From Nocardioides sp. Root122 (GTDB taxonomy: Bacteria; Actinomycetota; Actinomycetes; Propionibacteriales; Nocardioidaceae), in contig NZ_LMDE01000001.1 in the NCBI RefSeq assembly GCF_001425025.1, positions 478,751-542,750 on the forward strand: 64,000 nucleotides of DNA, read 5' to 3'. Under the pieces are notes generated by a model. That model did no database searches. It had not been told where the DNA came from and saw only the letters and a program-made list of their open reading frames with translations. Position numbers and translations under genes: made by a program. Shown piece after piece: positions 1-8,109 of this stretch. Within the stretch, counting starts at the first letter, position 1; each line of letters opens with the position of its first letter.

Positions 1-417
1 CACGAACGGGTGCGCCTCGTGGACGGCGGACGCGACCCCGCCTGCGGTGAGCTCGTCGAAGGCGGTCAGGGCGCGTCGGTTCATCGGCTCGTAGGCGCGC
101 ATCCCCAGGCCCCACCGGCGCGCGGTGCTGTGCCGGGCGAACCCGGCGAGGAACCGGAGGAGGCGGGGGTCGGGCCGCAGCGGCAGGTAGACCGGCGACG
201 AGGGGCGCCCGATGGCGCGGATGCCGTAGCCGAGGACCGCCGGCTCGGGCAGCGGCGCGGTCAGGGCGGGGGTCAGCCAGCCGGCGTTGCCCCACGAGGA
301 GCCGGCGGCGACGTGGTCGCGCTCGTAGACGGTGACGTGGAAGCCGTGCTCCTGGAGGAACCAGGCGGTCGACAGGCCGACCATCCCGGCTCCGACGACG
401 GCAGCGCGCTGGGACAT
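1..417 (-). CDS. FAD-dependent oxidoreductase, DadA-like (partial, C-terminus outside window)
   Basis: The first 139 residues of a flavoprotein of the D-amino-acid dehydrogenase / glycine oxidase (DAO) family; the rest lies beyond base 1. The N-terminus has the Rossmann dinucleotide motif GAGMVG at residues 9-14 and a glutamate (E32) ending the second strand, as expected for ribose binding of FAD. The segment AGSSWGNAGW fits the family's FAD-contacting loop. The ATG at 417 is the first start before this fold. The next gene upstream on the same strand encodes a zinc-finger protein ending 57 bases away, so co-transcription is possible but unproven. The substrate cannot be told because the substrate-binding half is missing. 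Confidence 0.8.
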   Translation of the reverse strand, partial: MSQRAAVVGAGMVGLSTAWFLQEHGFHVTVYERDHVAAGSSWGNAGWLTPALTAPLPEPAVLGYGIRAIGRPSSPVYLPLRPDPRLLRFLAGFARHSTARRWGLGMRAYEPMNRRALTAFDELTAGGVASAVHEAHPFV

Positions 418-474
418 GGGGACCAACTTTCTACGGAGAGCTGTCGGGGGAGAGCTGTCTGGGAGGGGAGGGCG

Positions 475-924
475 TCAGCGGACGCCGGGGTCGCACGAGG
501 TGCAGGCGTCCTGCCACGGCTCGCGGTCGAGCACCCGGGCGGGGATCACGGTCCCGCAGTGGGCGCACGTCCCATAGGTGCCGGTGCGGATCCGGGCGCG
601 GGCGTCGCGGACCTGGTCGACGAAGCGGGCGACGATGCGGCGGTGCGCGGCGGCGACGACGTGGTCGGGCGTCGGTGGCAGGGCGTCCAGCTGGGCCTGC
701 CGGGCCCGCTCGAGGCGGGCCAGGTGCTCGTCGACCTCGGCGAGGGTCGGCGGCAGGCCGTCCTCGAGCTGGGGAAGCGCGACGAGCCGGGCGGCGGGCC
801 CGTCGTCCCGCGCGGTCCGGCGCGGGGTGTCCGGTCCCGGACCGTCCGCGGGCGGACGGTGCGCGCCTGGGGTGCCAGTGGTGATCTCAGCGGTGGTGCG
901 GGGTGGGGCAGTGTCGATGGTCAT
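475..924 (-). CDS. DksA/TraR-type C4 zinc-finger protein
   Basis: A 149-residue protein with a disordered, Pro/Ala-rich N-terminus, a central helical region rich in Arg, Asp and Glu (about residues 60-115) and a C-terminal four-cysteine zinc finger, CxxC-17-CxxC, at C120, C123, C141 and C144. This is the layout of DksA/TraR/YteA-like proteins, some of which bind the RNA polymerase secondary channel. Actinobacterial members are mostly uncharacterised, so a role in transcription is inference from the family. I chose the ATG at 924 (MTIDTA) over the upstream in-frame ATG at 999 because the added 25 residues are low-complexity. Confidence 0.75.
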   Translation of the reverse strand: MTIDTAPPRTTAEITTGTPGAHRPPADGPGPDTPRRTARDDGPAARLVALPQLEDGLPPTLAEVDEHLARLERARQAQLDALPPTPDHVVAAAHRRIVARFVDQVRDARARIRTGTYGTCAHCGTVIPARVLDREPWQDACTSCDPGVR

Positions 925-1011
925 GGTGCGGTCCTCGGCCGACGCTGCGCAGCCCCGGTCCGGGGCTGCGCGATGGACGGGTGCCGCGACGCGGTGCACC
1001 CGGTGGTCAGC

Positions 1012-1185
1012 TCAGCGGACGGGCGGGGCGCGGTCGACGCTGCGACGCAGCACGTCGAGTCCGCGGATGCCCCGGGCCTCCTCGCTCAGCTCGATCGCGA
1101 GCAGCGCGGCACCGGACGGCACGTGGGAGGGCAGGTGGCAGCGGTCGGCCGTGTGGGCCGTTCCGAGTGCCGTGATCGCCTCCAT
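1012..1185 (-). CDS. Small hypothetical protein with leaderless-type promoter
   Basis: A 57-residue ORF starting MEAITALGTAHTADRC, with no family I recognise. The argument that it is real is positional: TAGGGT (1198-1193 on the minus strand) lies exactly seven bases before the ATG. The same -10-to-start spacing precedes several well-supported genes in this window (serA, cutC, the nitrobindin-like gene, ygfZ, mshD), which suggests a leaderless mRNA. There is no Shine-Dalgarno sequence. It sits between idi and the zinc-finger gene, all on the same strand. It has one cysteine and no membrane segment. It could still be a chance ORF. Confidence 0.4.
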   Translation of the reverse strand: MEAITALGTAHTADRCHLPSHVPSGAALLAIELSEEARGIRGLDVLRRSVDRAPPVR

Positions 1186-1260
1186 GCACTGGACCCTAGC
1201 AACGTTCCTGCGCAAAGCCAGTCGGCGACGTGGGCGGCGCCGGGCGCCGCGTCGGAGGGG

Positions 1261-1860
1261 TCAGGTGCGGGCTGCGGGGGGAAGGTCGGCGTCCGCCGCT
1301 GCGGGCGCGTGAGCCGGGTCCTCCGGCAGCTGGAGCACCTGCTCGCGGCACCAGTGCGAGACCTCGCGGCTCCCGCCGATCACCTCGTCGCGGAAGGACG
1401 TCCACGGCTCCCAGGCCGCGTCGGCCACCTCGTCGGGGTCGGGGCGCAGGGCCTCTGCGTCGGGCACCCGCGCCACGAAGACCGGGCACATCTCGTTCTC
1501 CACGATCCCGTCCTGCTCGGCGCGGTAGCGGAAGGCCGGCAGCACGAGCCGGAGGTCCTCGACGTCCGTCCCGAGCTCCTGGCGCACCCGGCGGCGTACG
1601 GCGTCCGCGAGCCGCTCGCCCGGACCGGGGTGGCCGCAGCACGCGTTGGTCCACACCCCCGCGAAGGTGCGCTTGTGCAGTGCCCGACGGGTGAGGAGGA
1701 CCCGTCCCGCGTCGTCGAAGAGGTAGCAGGAGAAGGCGAGGTGGAGCGGGGTGTCGGCATGGTGCACCGACGCCTTGTCCTGCGTGCCGACGGCGTGCCC
1801 GGCCTCGTCGAGCAGGACGACGGACTCGAGGCTGGTCGGGCTGGTCGGGGTGGCGGTCAT
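1261..1860 (-). CDS. idi: Isopentenyl-diphosphate delta-isomerase, type I
   Basis: Interconverts IPP and DMAPP, supplying the allylic primer for the prenyl synthase at the head of this carotenoid operon. The 199-residue protein has the NUDIX-like type I fold with the active-site cysteine region TNACCGHP (residues 71-78) and the catalytic glutamate in ENEMCPVF (121-128). Metal-ligand histidines are visible in HHADTPLH near residue 33. The ATG at 1860 follows GAGGTG. It is the last isoprenoid gene on the strand, 92 bases after the PAP2 gene, so it may be read from the crt promoter or its own. The C-terminal 20 residues are an Ala/Pro-rich extension beyond the usual domain. Confidence 0.93.
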   Translation of the reverse strand: MTATPTSPTSLESVVLLDEAGHAVGTQDKASVHHADTPLHLAFSCYLFDDAGRVLLTRRALHKRTFAGVWTNACCGHPGPGERLADAVRRRVRQELGTDVEDLRLVLPAFRYRAEQDGIVENEMCPVFVARVPDAEALRPDPDEVADAAWEPWTSFRDEVIGGSREVSHWCREQVLQLPEDPAHAPAAADADLPPAART

Positions 1861-1952
1861 GCGGGCACCTCGTTCGATCGGACGGGTCGGTGGGCAGCGG
1901 TGGCGGGGCACAGGGGCGGGCATGGTGGCCCGGGGCGTCGGCGGGACCCCGC

Positions 1953-2807
1953 TCATCGTGCACCGCCGGGGGACGGGTCGGGGTCGCGGGGCGGGGCCAG
2001 GGCGCGACCTGCGACCACGCCGACGGCGGCGACGAGCCAGCCCGCGAGCACGTCGGCGACGTAGTGCTCGCCGGTGTAGACGAGGGTCAGCGCCATGGCG
2101 AGGGCGTACGCCGCCAGCAGCAGGCGCCCGAGCCGGGACACGGAGGACCAGAGGAACAGCGCCACGAGGAGCGCTGCCCCTGCGTGGAGCGAGGGCATCG
2201 CCGCGACGGGGTTGCTGCCGCTCTGGCCGAGCTCGGTCAGGCGGGCGACGACGTCGAGGTGGAGCCACTCCCACCCGAGGTCGGAGACGCGTCGGACGTC
2301 ACCGATCGCCCCACGCTCGGCAGCGAGCCACGGCGGCGCGGCCGGGTAGGCGACGTAGCCCACGACGCCGACCAGCGTCATCGTCAGGACCGCCGCCACC
2401 CATTCACGGAAGCGGTCGCGCAGCCGGAACCACGCGACGGCGGTGAGCAGCGGGATGCTGACGAAGTGGGTGACGTAGACCAGCGCGGCCACCGCGTCGT
2501 ACCAGTGCGGGGTGCCGTCCAGCAGCCGTGCCTGCAGCCAGACGGTCGGGACGCTCCCGAAGAGCGTCTCGTCGACCCGGGCCGGGCCGAGCACGTGGAG
2601 CGCGGCGCCGATCCGGTTGGTGGCGGCGCCCTCGCCGGTGCCCAGCGGTGCGGTGACCCACTGCGCCACCCAGTAGGCCACCAGGATGGTGCTCAACGGC
2701 GACCAGGCAATGAGGAGCTGGGCGATCGGCCCGTGGCGCGTCCCGCTGTCCCGGCTCTCGGCCGGGACGGTGGCGGTCCCGGCCCGCGGCCGGGCCTCGG
2801 TGCTCAT
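1953..2807 (-). CDS. PAP2-family membrane phosphatase
   Basis: A 284-residue integral membrane protein with about six hydrophobic segments and two recognisable PAP2 phosphatase motifs: AMPSLHAG (the PSGH-like motif 2) and YTGEHYVADVLAG (motif 3, with the active-site His and Asp). The lysine-containing motif 1 is not obvious, as in the inositol-phosphorylceramide-synthase-like branch of the family. The ATG overlaps the acyltransferase stop codon (ATGA), so it is translationally coupled to the carotenoid tailoring genes. The family dephosphorylates lipid phosphates or transfers phospho-headgroups. A role with prenyl diphosphates or acyl-lipid donors in this operon is inference. Confidence 0.85.
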   Translation of the reverse strand: MSTEARPRAGTATVPAESRDSGTRHGPIAQLLIAWSPLSTILVAYWVAQWVTAPLGTGEGAATNRIGAALHVLGPARVDETLFGSVPTVWLQARLLDGTPHWYDAVAALVYVTHFVSIPLLTAVAWFRLRDRFREWVAAVLTMTLVGVVGYVAYPAAPPWLAAERGAIGDVRRVSDLGWEWLHLDVVARLTELGQSGSNPVAAMPSLHAGAALLVALFLWSSVSRLGRLLLAAYALAMALTLVYTGEHYVADVLAGWLVAAVGVVAGRALAPPRDPDPSPGGAR

Positions 2808-3304
2808 CGCGGGGTCCTGCGTCGTTCGAGCCGCGCGAGCAGCGCCTGGGTGCGGAAGCGGTTGTAGCGCTGGATGAGGATGAACGGCAGGTTGACCAGC
2901 ACGCCGTAGGCCACGAGCAGCGCCGCCGCCAGCGGCGGGTTCCAGACCAGGAAGAGCGGCGAGCACGCCATCGCCCACCAGTGGGTCAGCTCGGCCCGGC
3001 GGGTCTCGCGCACGAAGAGCCGCAGGCCCTCGACGTCGCGCGCCGGCAGCTCGCGCTTGCTGATGCCGCCGTCGAACAGGGCACCCGCCTCCGGCAGGCG
3101 GTCCTTCCAGCGGTGGATGCGCAGCGTGCGCCGGTAGAGGCGTCCGTCGTCCTCGAAGCGCCGCGCGCGCAGCAGCCGGCCGTCCCGCGCGAGCCGGCGG
3201 TCGCTGAGGCGGTGGGCGGCGTAGCCCGTGCCGGCGTGGAAGGCGCCCCAGGCGACGACGTCGACGGCGATGGTGGCCCACACGGGCATCACGTAGCGCA
3301 GCAT
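2804..3304 (-). CDS. CrtO-like carotenoid glycoside acyltransferase
   Basis: A 166-residue membrane-associated protein resembling CrtO of the staphyloxanthin pathway, which attaches a fatty acid to the sugar of a carotenoid glycoside. The recognisable part is the block HRWKDRLPEAGALFDGG near residues 80-96, followed by a charged stretch and two hydrophobic segments with THWW and FILIQRYNR. The start overlaps the glycosyltransferase stop by one base (TGATG) and the stop overlaps the PAP2 start (ATGA). This tight coupling and its place right after a CrtQ-like glycosyltransferase support the role. The acyl donor and precise acceptor are not shown by the sequence. Confidence 0.8.
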   Translation of the reverse strand: MLRYVMPVWATIAVDVVAWGAFHAGTGYAAHRLSDRRLARDGRLLRARRFEDDGRLYRRTLRIHRWKDRLPEAGALFDGGISKRELPARDVEGLRLFVRETRRAELTHWWAMACSPLFLVWNPPLAAALLVAYGVLVNLPFILIQRYNRFRTQALLARLERRRTPR

Positions 3305-4449
3305 CAGCCGACCTCCCGGGCCCGGGCGTCGTCGCGGAGGTCGACGGTCCGTCCGCGCCACCGCACCGAACGGCGTACGACGGTGAGGAGGGCGGAGCGC
3401 GCGAAGACGAGGTCGAAGGCCAGGAGCGGCACCGGGAAGAGAGCCCAGGTCCACCACCGGAACGTCCCCGCCCGGTGCAGCAGACGCCGCAGCTGCCAGG
3501 ACGTGAGGAGCCAGCCGAGCACCCAGACGATCGCGCTCCCGGCCGCCAGGTCGCGACCCGCGATCGCGCCGGCGAGCGACAGCAGCACTCCGGCCGCGAC
3601 CGCGTGGTGGACGGAGATCCAGAGCACGGTCGCCAGCGATGCGCGGGGGTCGGCCGCCGCGGCCCCGGAGGCGATGTTCTTGGTCCAGCCCGACACCAGC
3701 TGTCCGACGCCGCCGGGATAGCTCCGCATCGCGACGGCGGGGCCGCCGACCGCGCACGTCACCGGGAGGCCCGCGCGGTCGTAGGCCTGCGCGAGACGTA
3801 CGTCGTCGAGGATCTCGCCGCGGACGACGGCGTGCCCGCCTGCCGCGGTGTGGTCGCGGCGCGAGGTGAGCAGGCACGGGCCGAACGCCATCGGCCGGCG
3901 CGGGGCGCGTCCCGTGAACGCGTCGCTCGACATCAGGGCGACGACGTTGAAGTAGGCCGAGAGCTGCTCGTGGCCCTCCGGCACGCGGTGGTGCGGCTGC
4001 ACGGAGACCAGCCCGCCGTGCTGCTCGTGCAGCTCGAGGAGGCCGCCGAGGGCGTCCGGCGCGAGCACCGTGTCGGCGTCGAGGAAGAGCAGCAGGTCGC
4101 CGGTCGTCGCCTCGGCGCCGACGTGGCAGGCCCACGCCTTGCCGGTCCAGCCGGCCGGTGGGGATCCCGCGGCGAGCACCCGGGCACCGCCCTCCCGCGC
4201 CACGGCGGCAGTCCCGTCGCTGGAGCCGTCGTCGACGACGACGACCTCCGCGACCGGCACCACGGATGCGTGCAGGGCGGCCAGCAGCGCGGGCAGGGAC
4301 TGCTCCTCGTCGCGGGCGGGGACCACCACGGAGACCCACGGACCGCGCGTGCGGCCCCGGCCCGGCGGGACGGTCCGCAGGTCGCGCAGCAGGAGCACCG
4401 GCACCGCGGCCGCCACCAGGACGAGGAGCAGCAGGGCGACGTCAGCCAC
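3304..4449 (-). CDS. CrtQ-like carotenoid glycosyltransferase (GT2)
   Basis: A 381-residue membrane glycosyltransferase. A short N-terminal hydrophobic helix is followed by a GT2 catalytic domain with VVVPARDEEQSLPALL, the DDGSSDG motif, and FLDADT carrying the metal-binding DXD. Two or three hydrophobic segments close the C-terminus. This matches the 4,4'-diaponeurosporenoate glycosyltransferase (CrtQ) group. GTG at 4449 is preferred: it gives an eight-base overlap with the P450 stop and begins directly before the hydrophobic anchor. Inferred job: glycosylate the hydroxyl introduced by the upstream P450, before acylation by the downstream CrtO-like enzyme. Confidence 0.85.
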   Translation of the reverse strand: MADVALLLLVLVAAAVPVLLLRDLRTVPPGRGRTRGPWVSVVVPARDEEQSLPALLAALHASVVPVAEVVVVDDGSSDGTAAVAREGGARVLAAGSPPAGWTGKAWACHVGAEATTGDLLLFLDADTVLAPDALGGLLELHEQHGGLVSVQPHHRVPEGHEQLSAYFNVVALMSSDAFTGRAPRRPMAFGPCLLTSRRDHTAAGGHAVVRGEILDDVRLAQAYDRAGLPVTCAVGGPAVAMRSYPGGVGQLVSGWTKNIASGAAAADPRASLATVLWISVHHAVAAGVLLSLAGAIAGRDLAAGSAIVWVLGWLLTSWQLRRLLHRAGTFRWWTWALFPVPLLAFDLVFARSALLTVVRRSVRWRGRTVDLRDDARAREVG

Positions 4450-5836
4450 GGATGTCCTTCCGGAGCCGGGTGAGCACCAGCGGCATCCCGCCCTCCGGGT
4501 GGACGGCCACCTGCGCCTGCGCACGGGGACGGCGCCAGCCCGGCGGGGTGCTGACCCGGTGCGCGGACAGCAGGCGGTCGAGGACCACCGCCATCTCGCC
4601 GATGGCGAACTCGCGACCGATGCACAGCCGCGGCCCGAGCCCGAACGGCAGGTAGCCCGAGCGGGCCGCGGCGGGGTCCAGGAACCTCTCGGGACGGAAC
4701 GCGAGCGGGTCGGGCCAGAGGTCGGCACGACGGTGGACGACCCACGGGCTGATGATGGCCAAGGTGCCGGCCGGCACGTCGGTGCCGCCCAGCGCGTCGG
4801 GGCCGTAGGAGCGACGCGAGATCGCCCAGGCCGGAGGGTAGAGGCGCAGCGCCTCGTCGATCACCGCTCGCGTCCACGGGATCCGGTCGCGGTGGTCGAG
4901 CATCGAGACCGGCGCCGGCAGCGCGGCGAGCTCGGCGCGTGCCTGCTCCTGCGCCTCGGGGTGCTCGGCCAGCAGCATCAGCGTCCAGGTCAGCGCGGCG
5001 GCGACCGTCTCGTGCCCGGCGATGACCATCGTGACGAGCTCGTCGCGCACCTCGTGGTCGCTCATGCCGCTGTCGAGGAGCAGGCCCAGCAGGTCGTCGC
5101 CGTACGCCGCCCCGGACCCGGCCCGCCCGCGGACGCGGCGCTCGGCCACGAGCTGGGCCGTGATGGCGTCGAGGCGGCGGCGGGTCAGCCGCAGGCGGAC
5201 GTTGGTCGGGGTGGGCGCCCACCGGGCGGTGGGCAGGACCGAGCGGCCGAGGCGGACCACCAGCTCGGCGGCGTTGCTGGTCGCGTCGAGCAGCTGCTGG
5301 GCGTGGCCGGACAGGTCGGTCGAGAACAGTGCCCGACCGACGGCGTCGAGCCCGACCCGGTGGGTCAGCGAGGCGACGTCGACGACCCGGTCGGCGCCTG
5401 GGGCGAGGTCGGCGAGGCCGCGGGTGAGGGCCGCGTCGGCTGCCGCCCGGACCTCGTCGCTGACGGCCTCGAGCCGCTGGTGGTGGAAGGCGGGTGCCGC
5501 GGCCCGGCGGTGCTCGATCCAGCTCGGCTCGGACGAGGCGAGCAGCCCCTGGCCGGTGACGCGCGCCAGGGCGCCGTACTGGACGGTCTTCTTGCCCCAG
5601 TTGCGCGCGTTGCCCTGCAGGACGTGCCGCACCTCGTCGGGGTCGTTGAGCAGGAGGGCCGGCGCGCCGGGCACCGGGAAGGACACGCGGTCGCCGTGCT
5701 GCGCGGTCACCTGCACGAGGAACGACAGCGGGTCGCGGCGCACGGACCGGAAGGCGCGCGCCATGTCGAACGGCGTCGGTCCGGGCACGCCGATGTCGGT
5801 CGGCTGCATCGACTGCAGACGGGAGGCGACGGTCAT
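4442..5836 (-). CDS. Cytochrome P450, CYP175-like carotenoid hydroxylase
   Basis: A 464-residue soluble P450. Visible elements are the I-helix oxygen-binding motif AGHET (273-277), the ExxR pair E328/R331, and the haem loop FGLGPRLCIG (398-407) with ligand Cys405. Several stretches closely recall the Thermus beta-carotene hydroxylase CYP175A1 as I remember it: VQYGALARVTGQGLL, AGHETVAAALTW, EALRLYPPAW and the ending around PEGGMP. Together with the lycopene cyclase genes directly before it, this suggests ring hydroxylation of beta-carotene to cryptoxanthin or zeaxanthin. No dedicated ferredoxin gene is in the operon, so redox partners must come from elsewhere. The start overlaps the cyclase stop (ATGA). 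Confidence 0.88.
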   Translation of the reverse strand: MTVASRLQSMQPTDIGVPGPTPFDMARAFRSVRRDPLSFLVQVTAQHGDRVSFPVPGAPALLLNDPDEVRHVLQGNARNWGKKTVQYGALARVTGQGLLASSEPSWIEHRRAAAPAFHHQRLEAVSDEVRAAADAALTRGLADLAPGADRVVDVASLTHRVGLDAVGRALFSTDLSGHAQQLLDATSNAAELVVRLGRSVLPTARWAPTPTNVRLRLTRRRLDAITAQLVAERRVRGRAGSGAAYGDDLLGLLLDSGMSDHEVRDELVTMVIAGHETVAAALTWTLMLLAEHPEAQEQARAELAALPAPVSMLDHRDRIPWTRAVIDEALRLYPPAWAISRRSYGPDALGGTDVPAGTLAIISPWVVHRRADLWPDPLAFRPERFLDPAAARSGYLPFGLGPRLCIGREFAIGEMAVVLDRLLSAHRVSTPPGWRRPRAQAQVAVHPEGGMPLVLTRLRKDIRG

Positions 5837-6168
5837 CGGGCGCCCTCCTCACGTGTGCGGCCCAGCCACGTCCACGCCACGCACGACGTGAGCACGAGGC
5901 CGAAGCCGAACAGCAGGTCCTCGACCGGGGCGTAGAGGATCCGCCAGTGGCCGAGCAGCACGACGCGCTCGTCGCCCAGGATGGTGGCGGGGTCGTACTG
6001 CACGATCGTGCGGCCGGTCAGCCAGCCGTTGGTGAGGAGCTGGAAGAACACGATGATCGCGTAGGCCGACCACCAGTCGCGGGTGCTCGTGATGCGCGTG
6101 CGCGCGATCCAGCGGTCGACCGCGATCGCGACGGGCACGCCGAGCACCGCGAGGAGCGTGTAGGTCAT
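5833..6168 (-). CDS. Lycopene cyclase subunit (CrtYd/CrtYf type)
   Basis: A 111-residue protein with three hydrophobic segments, of the heterodimeric bacterial lycopene cyclase family, which is related to half of the fungal bifunctional CarRA/CrtYB N-terminal domain. Conserved features are the LTNGWLTG segment and the acidic PVEDLLFGF motif near the C-terminus, corresponding to the catalytic PxE(E/D) motif. It is coupled by ATGA overlaps to the other cyclase subunit and to the P450. In this family two small proteins act together. Whether the end groups are beta (CrtYc/Yd) or epsilon/gamma (CrtYe/Yf) cannot be settled by reading, but absence of a lycopene elongase favours beta-carotene. Confidence 0.88.
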   Translation of the reverse strand: MTYTLLAVLGVPVAIAVDRWIARTRITSTRDWWSAYAIIVFFQLLTNGWLTGRTIVQYDPATILGDERVVLLGHWRILYAPVEDLLFGFGLVLTSCVAWTWLGRTREEGAR

Positions 6169-6491
6169 CGGGCCGCACCCCGCCGTCGGGCGACCTTGAC
6201 CGCCTCGAACGTGAGCACCGAGACGACCGGGATCACCACGAAGAAGCCGATCTCCTCCAGCGGCAGCCCAGCCACCCGCGGTGGCAGGGTCTGGTCGGCG
6301 TCGAACCACCAGTGGTCGGCGTGGGTCGCGTAGAGGTCCCAGACGAGGAACGGCGTCCCGGCCAGGACCACGGTCAGCGCCAGCCGGCGCGGCTGGCGCA
6401 GCACCGACAGCCGGAAGGCCGGGACCAGCGGCAGCGTGCCGACCAGGCAGAACGCCAGCATGGCGACGTAGGCCCAGTGGGGAAGACTCAT
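6165..6491 (-). CDS. Lycopene cyclase subunit (CrtYc/CrtYe type)
   Basis: The partner subunit of the heterodimeric lycopene cyclase: 108 residues, three hydrophobic segments, and the conserved LPLEEIGFFVVIP block (about residues 77-89) that carries the acidic catalytic pair. Starts seven bases after the crtI stop and overlaps the next subunit by ATGA. Its role is cyclisation of lycopene ends, in the membrane, together with the following gene product. Tryptophan-rich ADHWWFD is also typical of the family. Confidence 0.88.
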   Translation of the reverse strand: MSLPHWAYVAMLAFCLVGTLPLVPAFRLSVLRQPRRLALTVVLAGTPFLVWDLYATHADHWWFDADQTLPPRVAGLPLEEIGFFVVIPVVSVLTFEAVKVARRRGAAR

Positions 6492-6498
6492 CCGGCGA

Positions 6499-8109
6499 TC
6501 ATCCGCTCACCGGCAGCACCGTGCGGTCCCCGCTCAGCCGCTTGAGCACGAGCTCGGCGCTGATCAGGCACATCGGCAGCCCGACCCCGGGCACCGTGCT
6601 CGCACCCGCGTAGAGCAGCCCGTCGACCTTGCTCGACGTGTTGCCGGGCCGGAGGAAGGCACTCTGGCGCAGGGTGTGCTCGAGGCCGAGGGCGCCGCCG
6701 CGCCACGCGTGGTAGCGGGTCGCGAAGTCCTCCGGGCCGAGGGTGTGCCGCACGCGGATCCGGTCGCGCAGGTCGGGGATGTCCGCCCAGCCGGAGATCT
6801 GGTCGATCGCGGCGTCAGTCGCCCGCTCGACCGCCTCGGAGCCCTGTCCGTCGTCACCACCGTGCCCGATGGAGACGTCCGCGGGGACCGGGACGAGGAC
6901 GAACAGGTTCTCGCACCCCTCCGGCGCCACGCTCGGATCGGTCTCGGACGGCTTGCAGACGTAGACCGACGCCGGGTCGGGCACGCGCGCCTGGCTGCCG
7001 AAGATGTCGCCGAAGTTGGCGCCCCAGTCGGTGGTGAAGAACAGCGAGTGGTGCGGCAGCTGAGGCAGTCGGCCCTCGACGCCGAGCATCGCCAGGACAG
7101 CGCCGGGACCGGGGGAGCGGTCGCGCCAGGCGGGCTCGGGGTGGGTCTGCAGGCCGGGCTCCAGCAGCGCCGTCTCGAGGTGGTGCAGGTCGGCGGCGCC
7201 GACGACCGTGTCGGCGAGGAGCGTCCCGTGCTGCCCGCTGCGGGCGTACTCGATGCCTTGGACCTCGGCCCGCCCCCAGGCCCCGGGACGCGTGACGACG
7301 CGCGTCACCTCGGTGCCCGTGTGCAGGCGGGCGCCGTGCTTCTCGGCGAGCGCGGCGATGACCTCGATGAGGCGCGTGAAGCCGCCCATCGGGTAGAGCA
7401 CCCGGTCGCCGAGGTCGAGGTGGCTCATCAGGTGGTACATGCTCGGCGCGCGGCTGGGGGAGGACCCCAGGAACACCGCGGGATAGCCCAGCACCTGCCG
7501 GATCCGCGGGTCGCTGAACCGGGCGGCGACGTGGTTCTGCAGCGACCGGGTCAGCAGCCGTCCCAGCGTCGGCGTGCGTCGTACGACGTCGGGGTGCAGG
7601 AAGGCGCCGGCGGAGTCGAAGTTGCTGTAGAGGAACCGGCGCAGCGCCATGTCGTAGGTCGAGCCGGCCGACTCGAGGTAGGCGTCGAAGCGAGGGCCGG
7701 AGCCGGGCTCGAGCGACTCGAAGAGCGCACGGTTGTGCGCCCGGTCGGGTCGTACGTCGACCGGGTCGGGGTCGGCCTCGAAGAACACCCGGTAGCTCGG
7801 GTCCAGCTCGACCAGGTCGAGCTCGGCCGCGGCGGAGGTGCCGAGGAGCTCGAAGAAGTGGTCGAAGACCTCGGGCATGAGGTACCACGAGGCGCCCGTG
7901 TCGAAGCGGAACCCGTCGCGCTCGACGCTGCCGACGCGGCCGCCGAGGTCGTCGTTCTTCTCGACCAGGTCGACGCTGTGGCCGCGGGAGGCTAGCAGCG
8001 CGGCCGTGGCGAGGCCGGCGATGCCGCCGCCGACCACGACGACCCGCCGGGTCTCGCCGGAGGGAGCCGGGGTGCGCGGGACGAGTCCCGCAGGCAGGAA
8101 GCTCCTCAT
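6499..8109 (-). CDS. crtI: Phytoene desaturase
   Basis: Desaturates phytoene to lycopene using FAD. The 536-residue length suits bacterial CrtI. The N-terminal dinucleotide-binding motif GGGIAG (residues 27-32) is followed by the ribose-binding region VDLVEKNDDLGGR, and the C-terminal carotenoid-desaturase signature is visible in GLLYAGASTVPGVGLPMCL. The start overlaps the crtB stop (ATGA), so translation is coupled. A roughly 20-residue extension precedes the FAD fold. Together with crtE and crtB it forms the core C40 pathway. Confidence 0.96.
   Translation of the reverse strand: MRSFLPAGLVPRTPAPSGETRRVVVVGGGIAGLATAALLASRGHSVDLVEKNDDLGGRVGSVERDGFRFDTGASWYLMPEVFDHFFELLGTSAAAELDLVELDPSYRVFFEADPDPVDVRPDRAHNRALFESLEPGSGPRFDAYLESAGSTYDMALRRFLYSNFDSAGAFLHPDVVRRTPTLGRLLTRSLQNHVAARFSDPRIRQVLGYPAVFLGSSPSRAPSMYHLMSHLDLGDRVLYPMGGFTRLIEVIAALAEKHGARLHTGTEVTRVVTRPGAWGRAEVQGIEYARSGQHGTLLADTVVGAADLHHLETALLEPGLQTHPEPAWRDRSPGPGAVLAMLGVEGRLPQLPHHSLFFTTDWGANFGDIFGSQARVPDPASVYVCKPSETDPSVAPEGCENLFVLVPVPADVSIGHGGDDGQGSEAVERATDAAIDQISGWADIPDLRDRIRVRHTLGPEDFATRYHAWRGGALGLEHTLRQSAFLRPGNTSSKVDGLLYAGASTVPGVGLPMCLISAELVLKRLSGDRTVLPVSG

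Noticed and set aside
10..2064. 684-residue plus-strand ORF at the window start
   Set aside because: It runs antisense through the FAD oxidoreductase, zinc-finger gene and idi, and is low-complexity Arg/Gly/Ala. Typical high-GC shadow.
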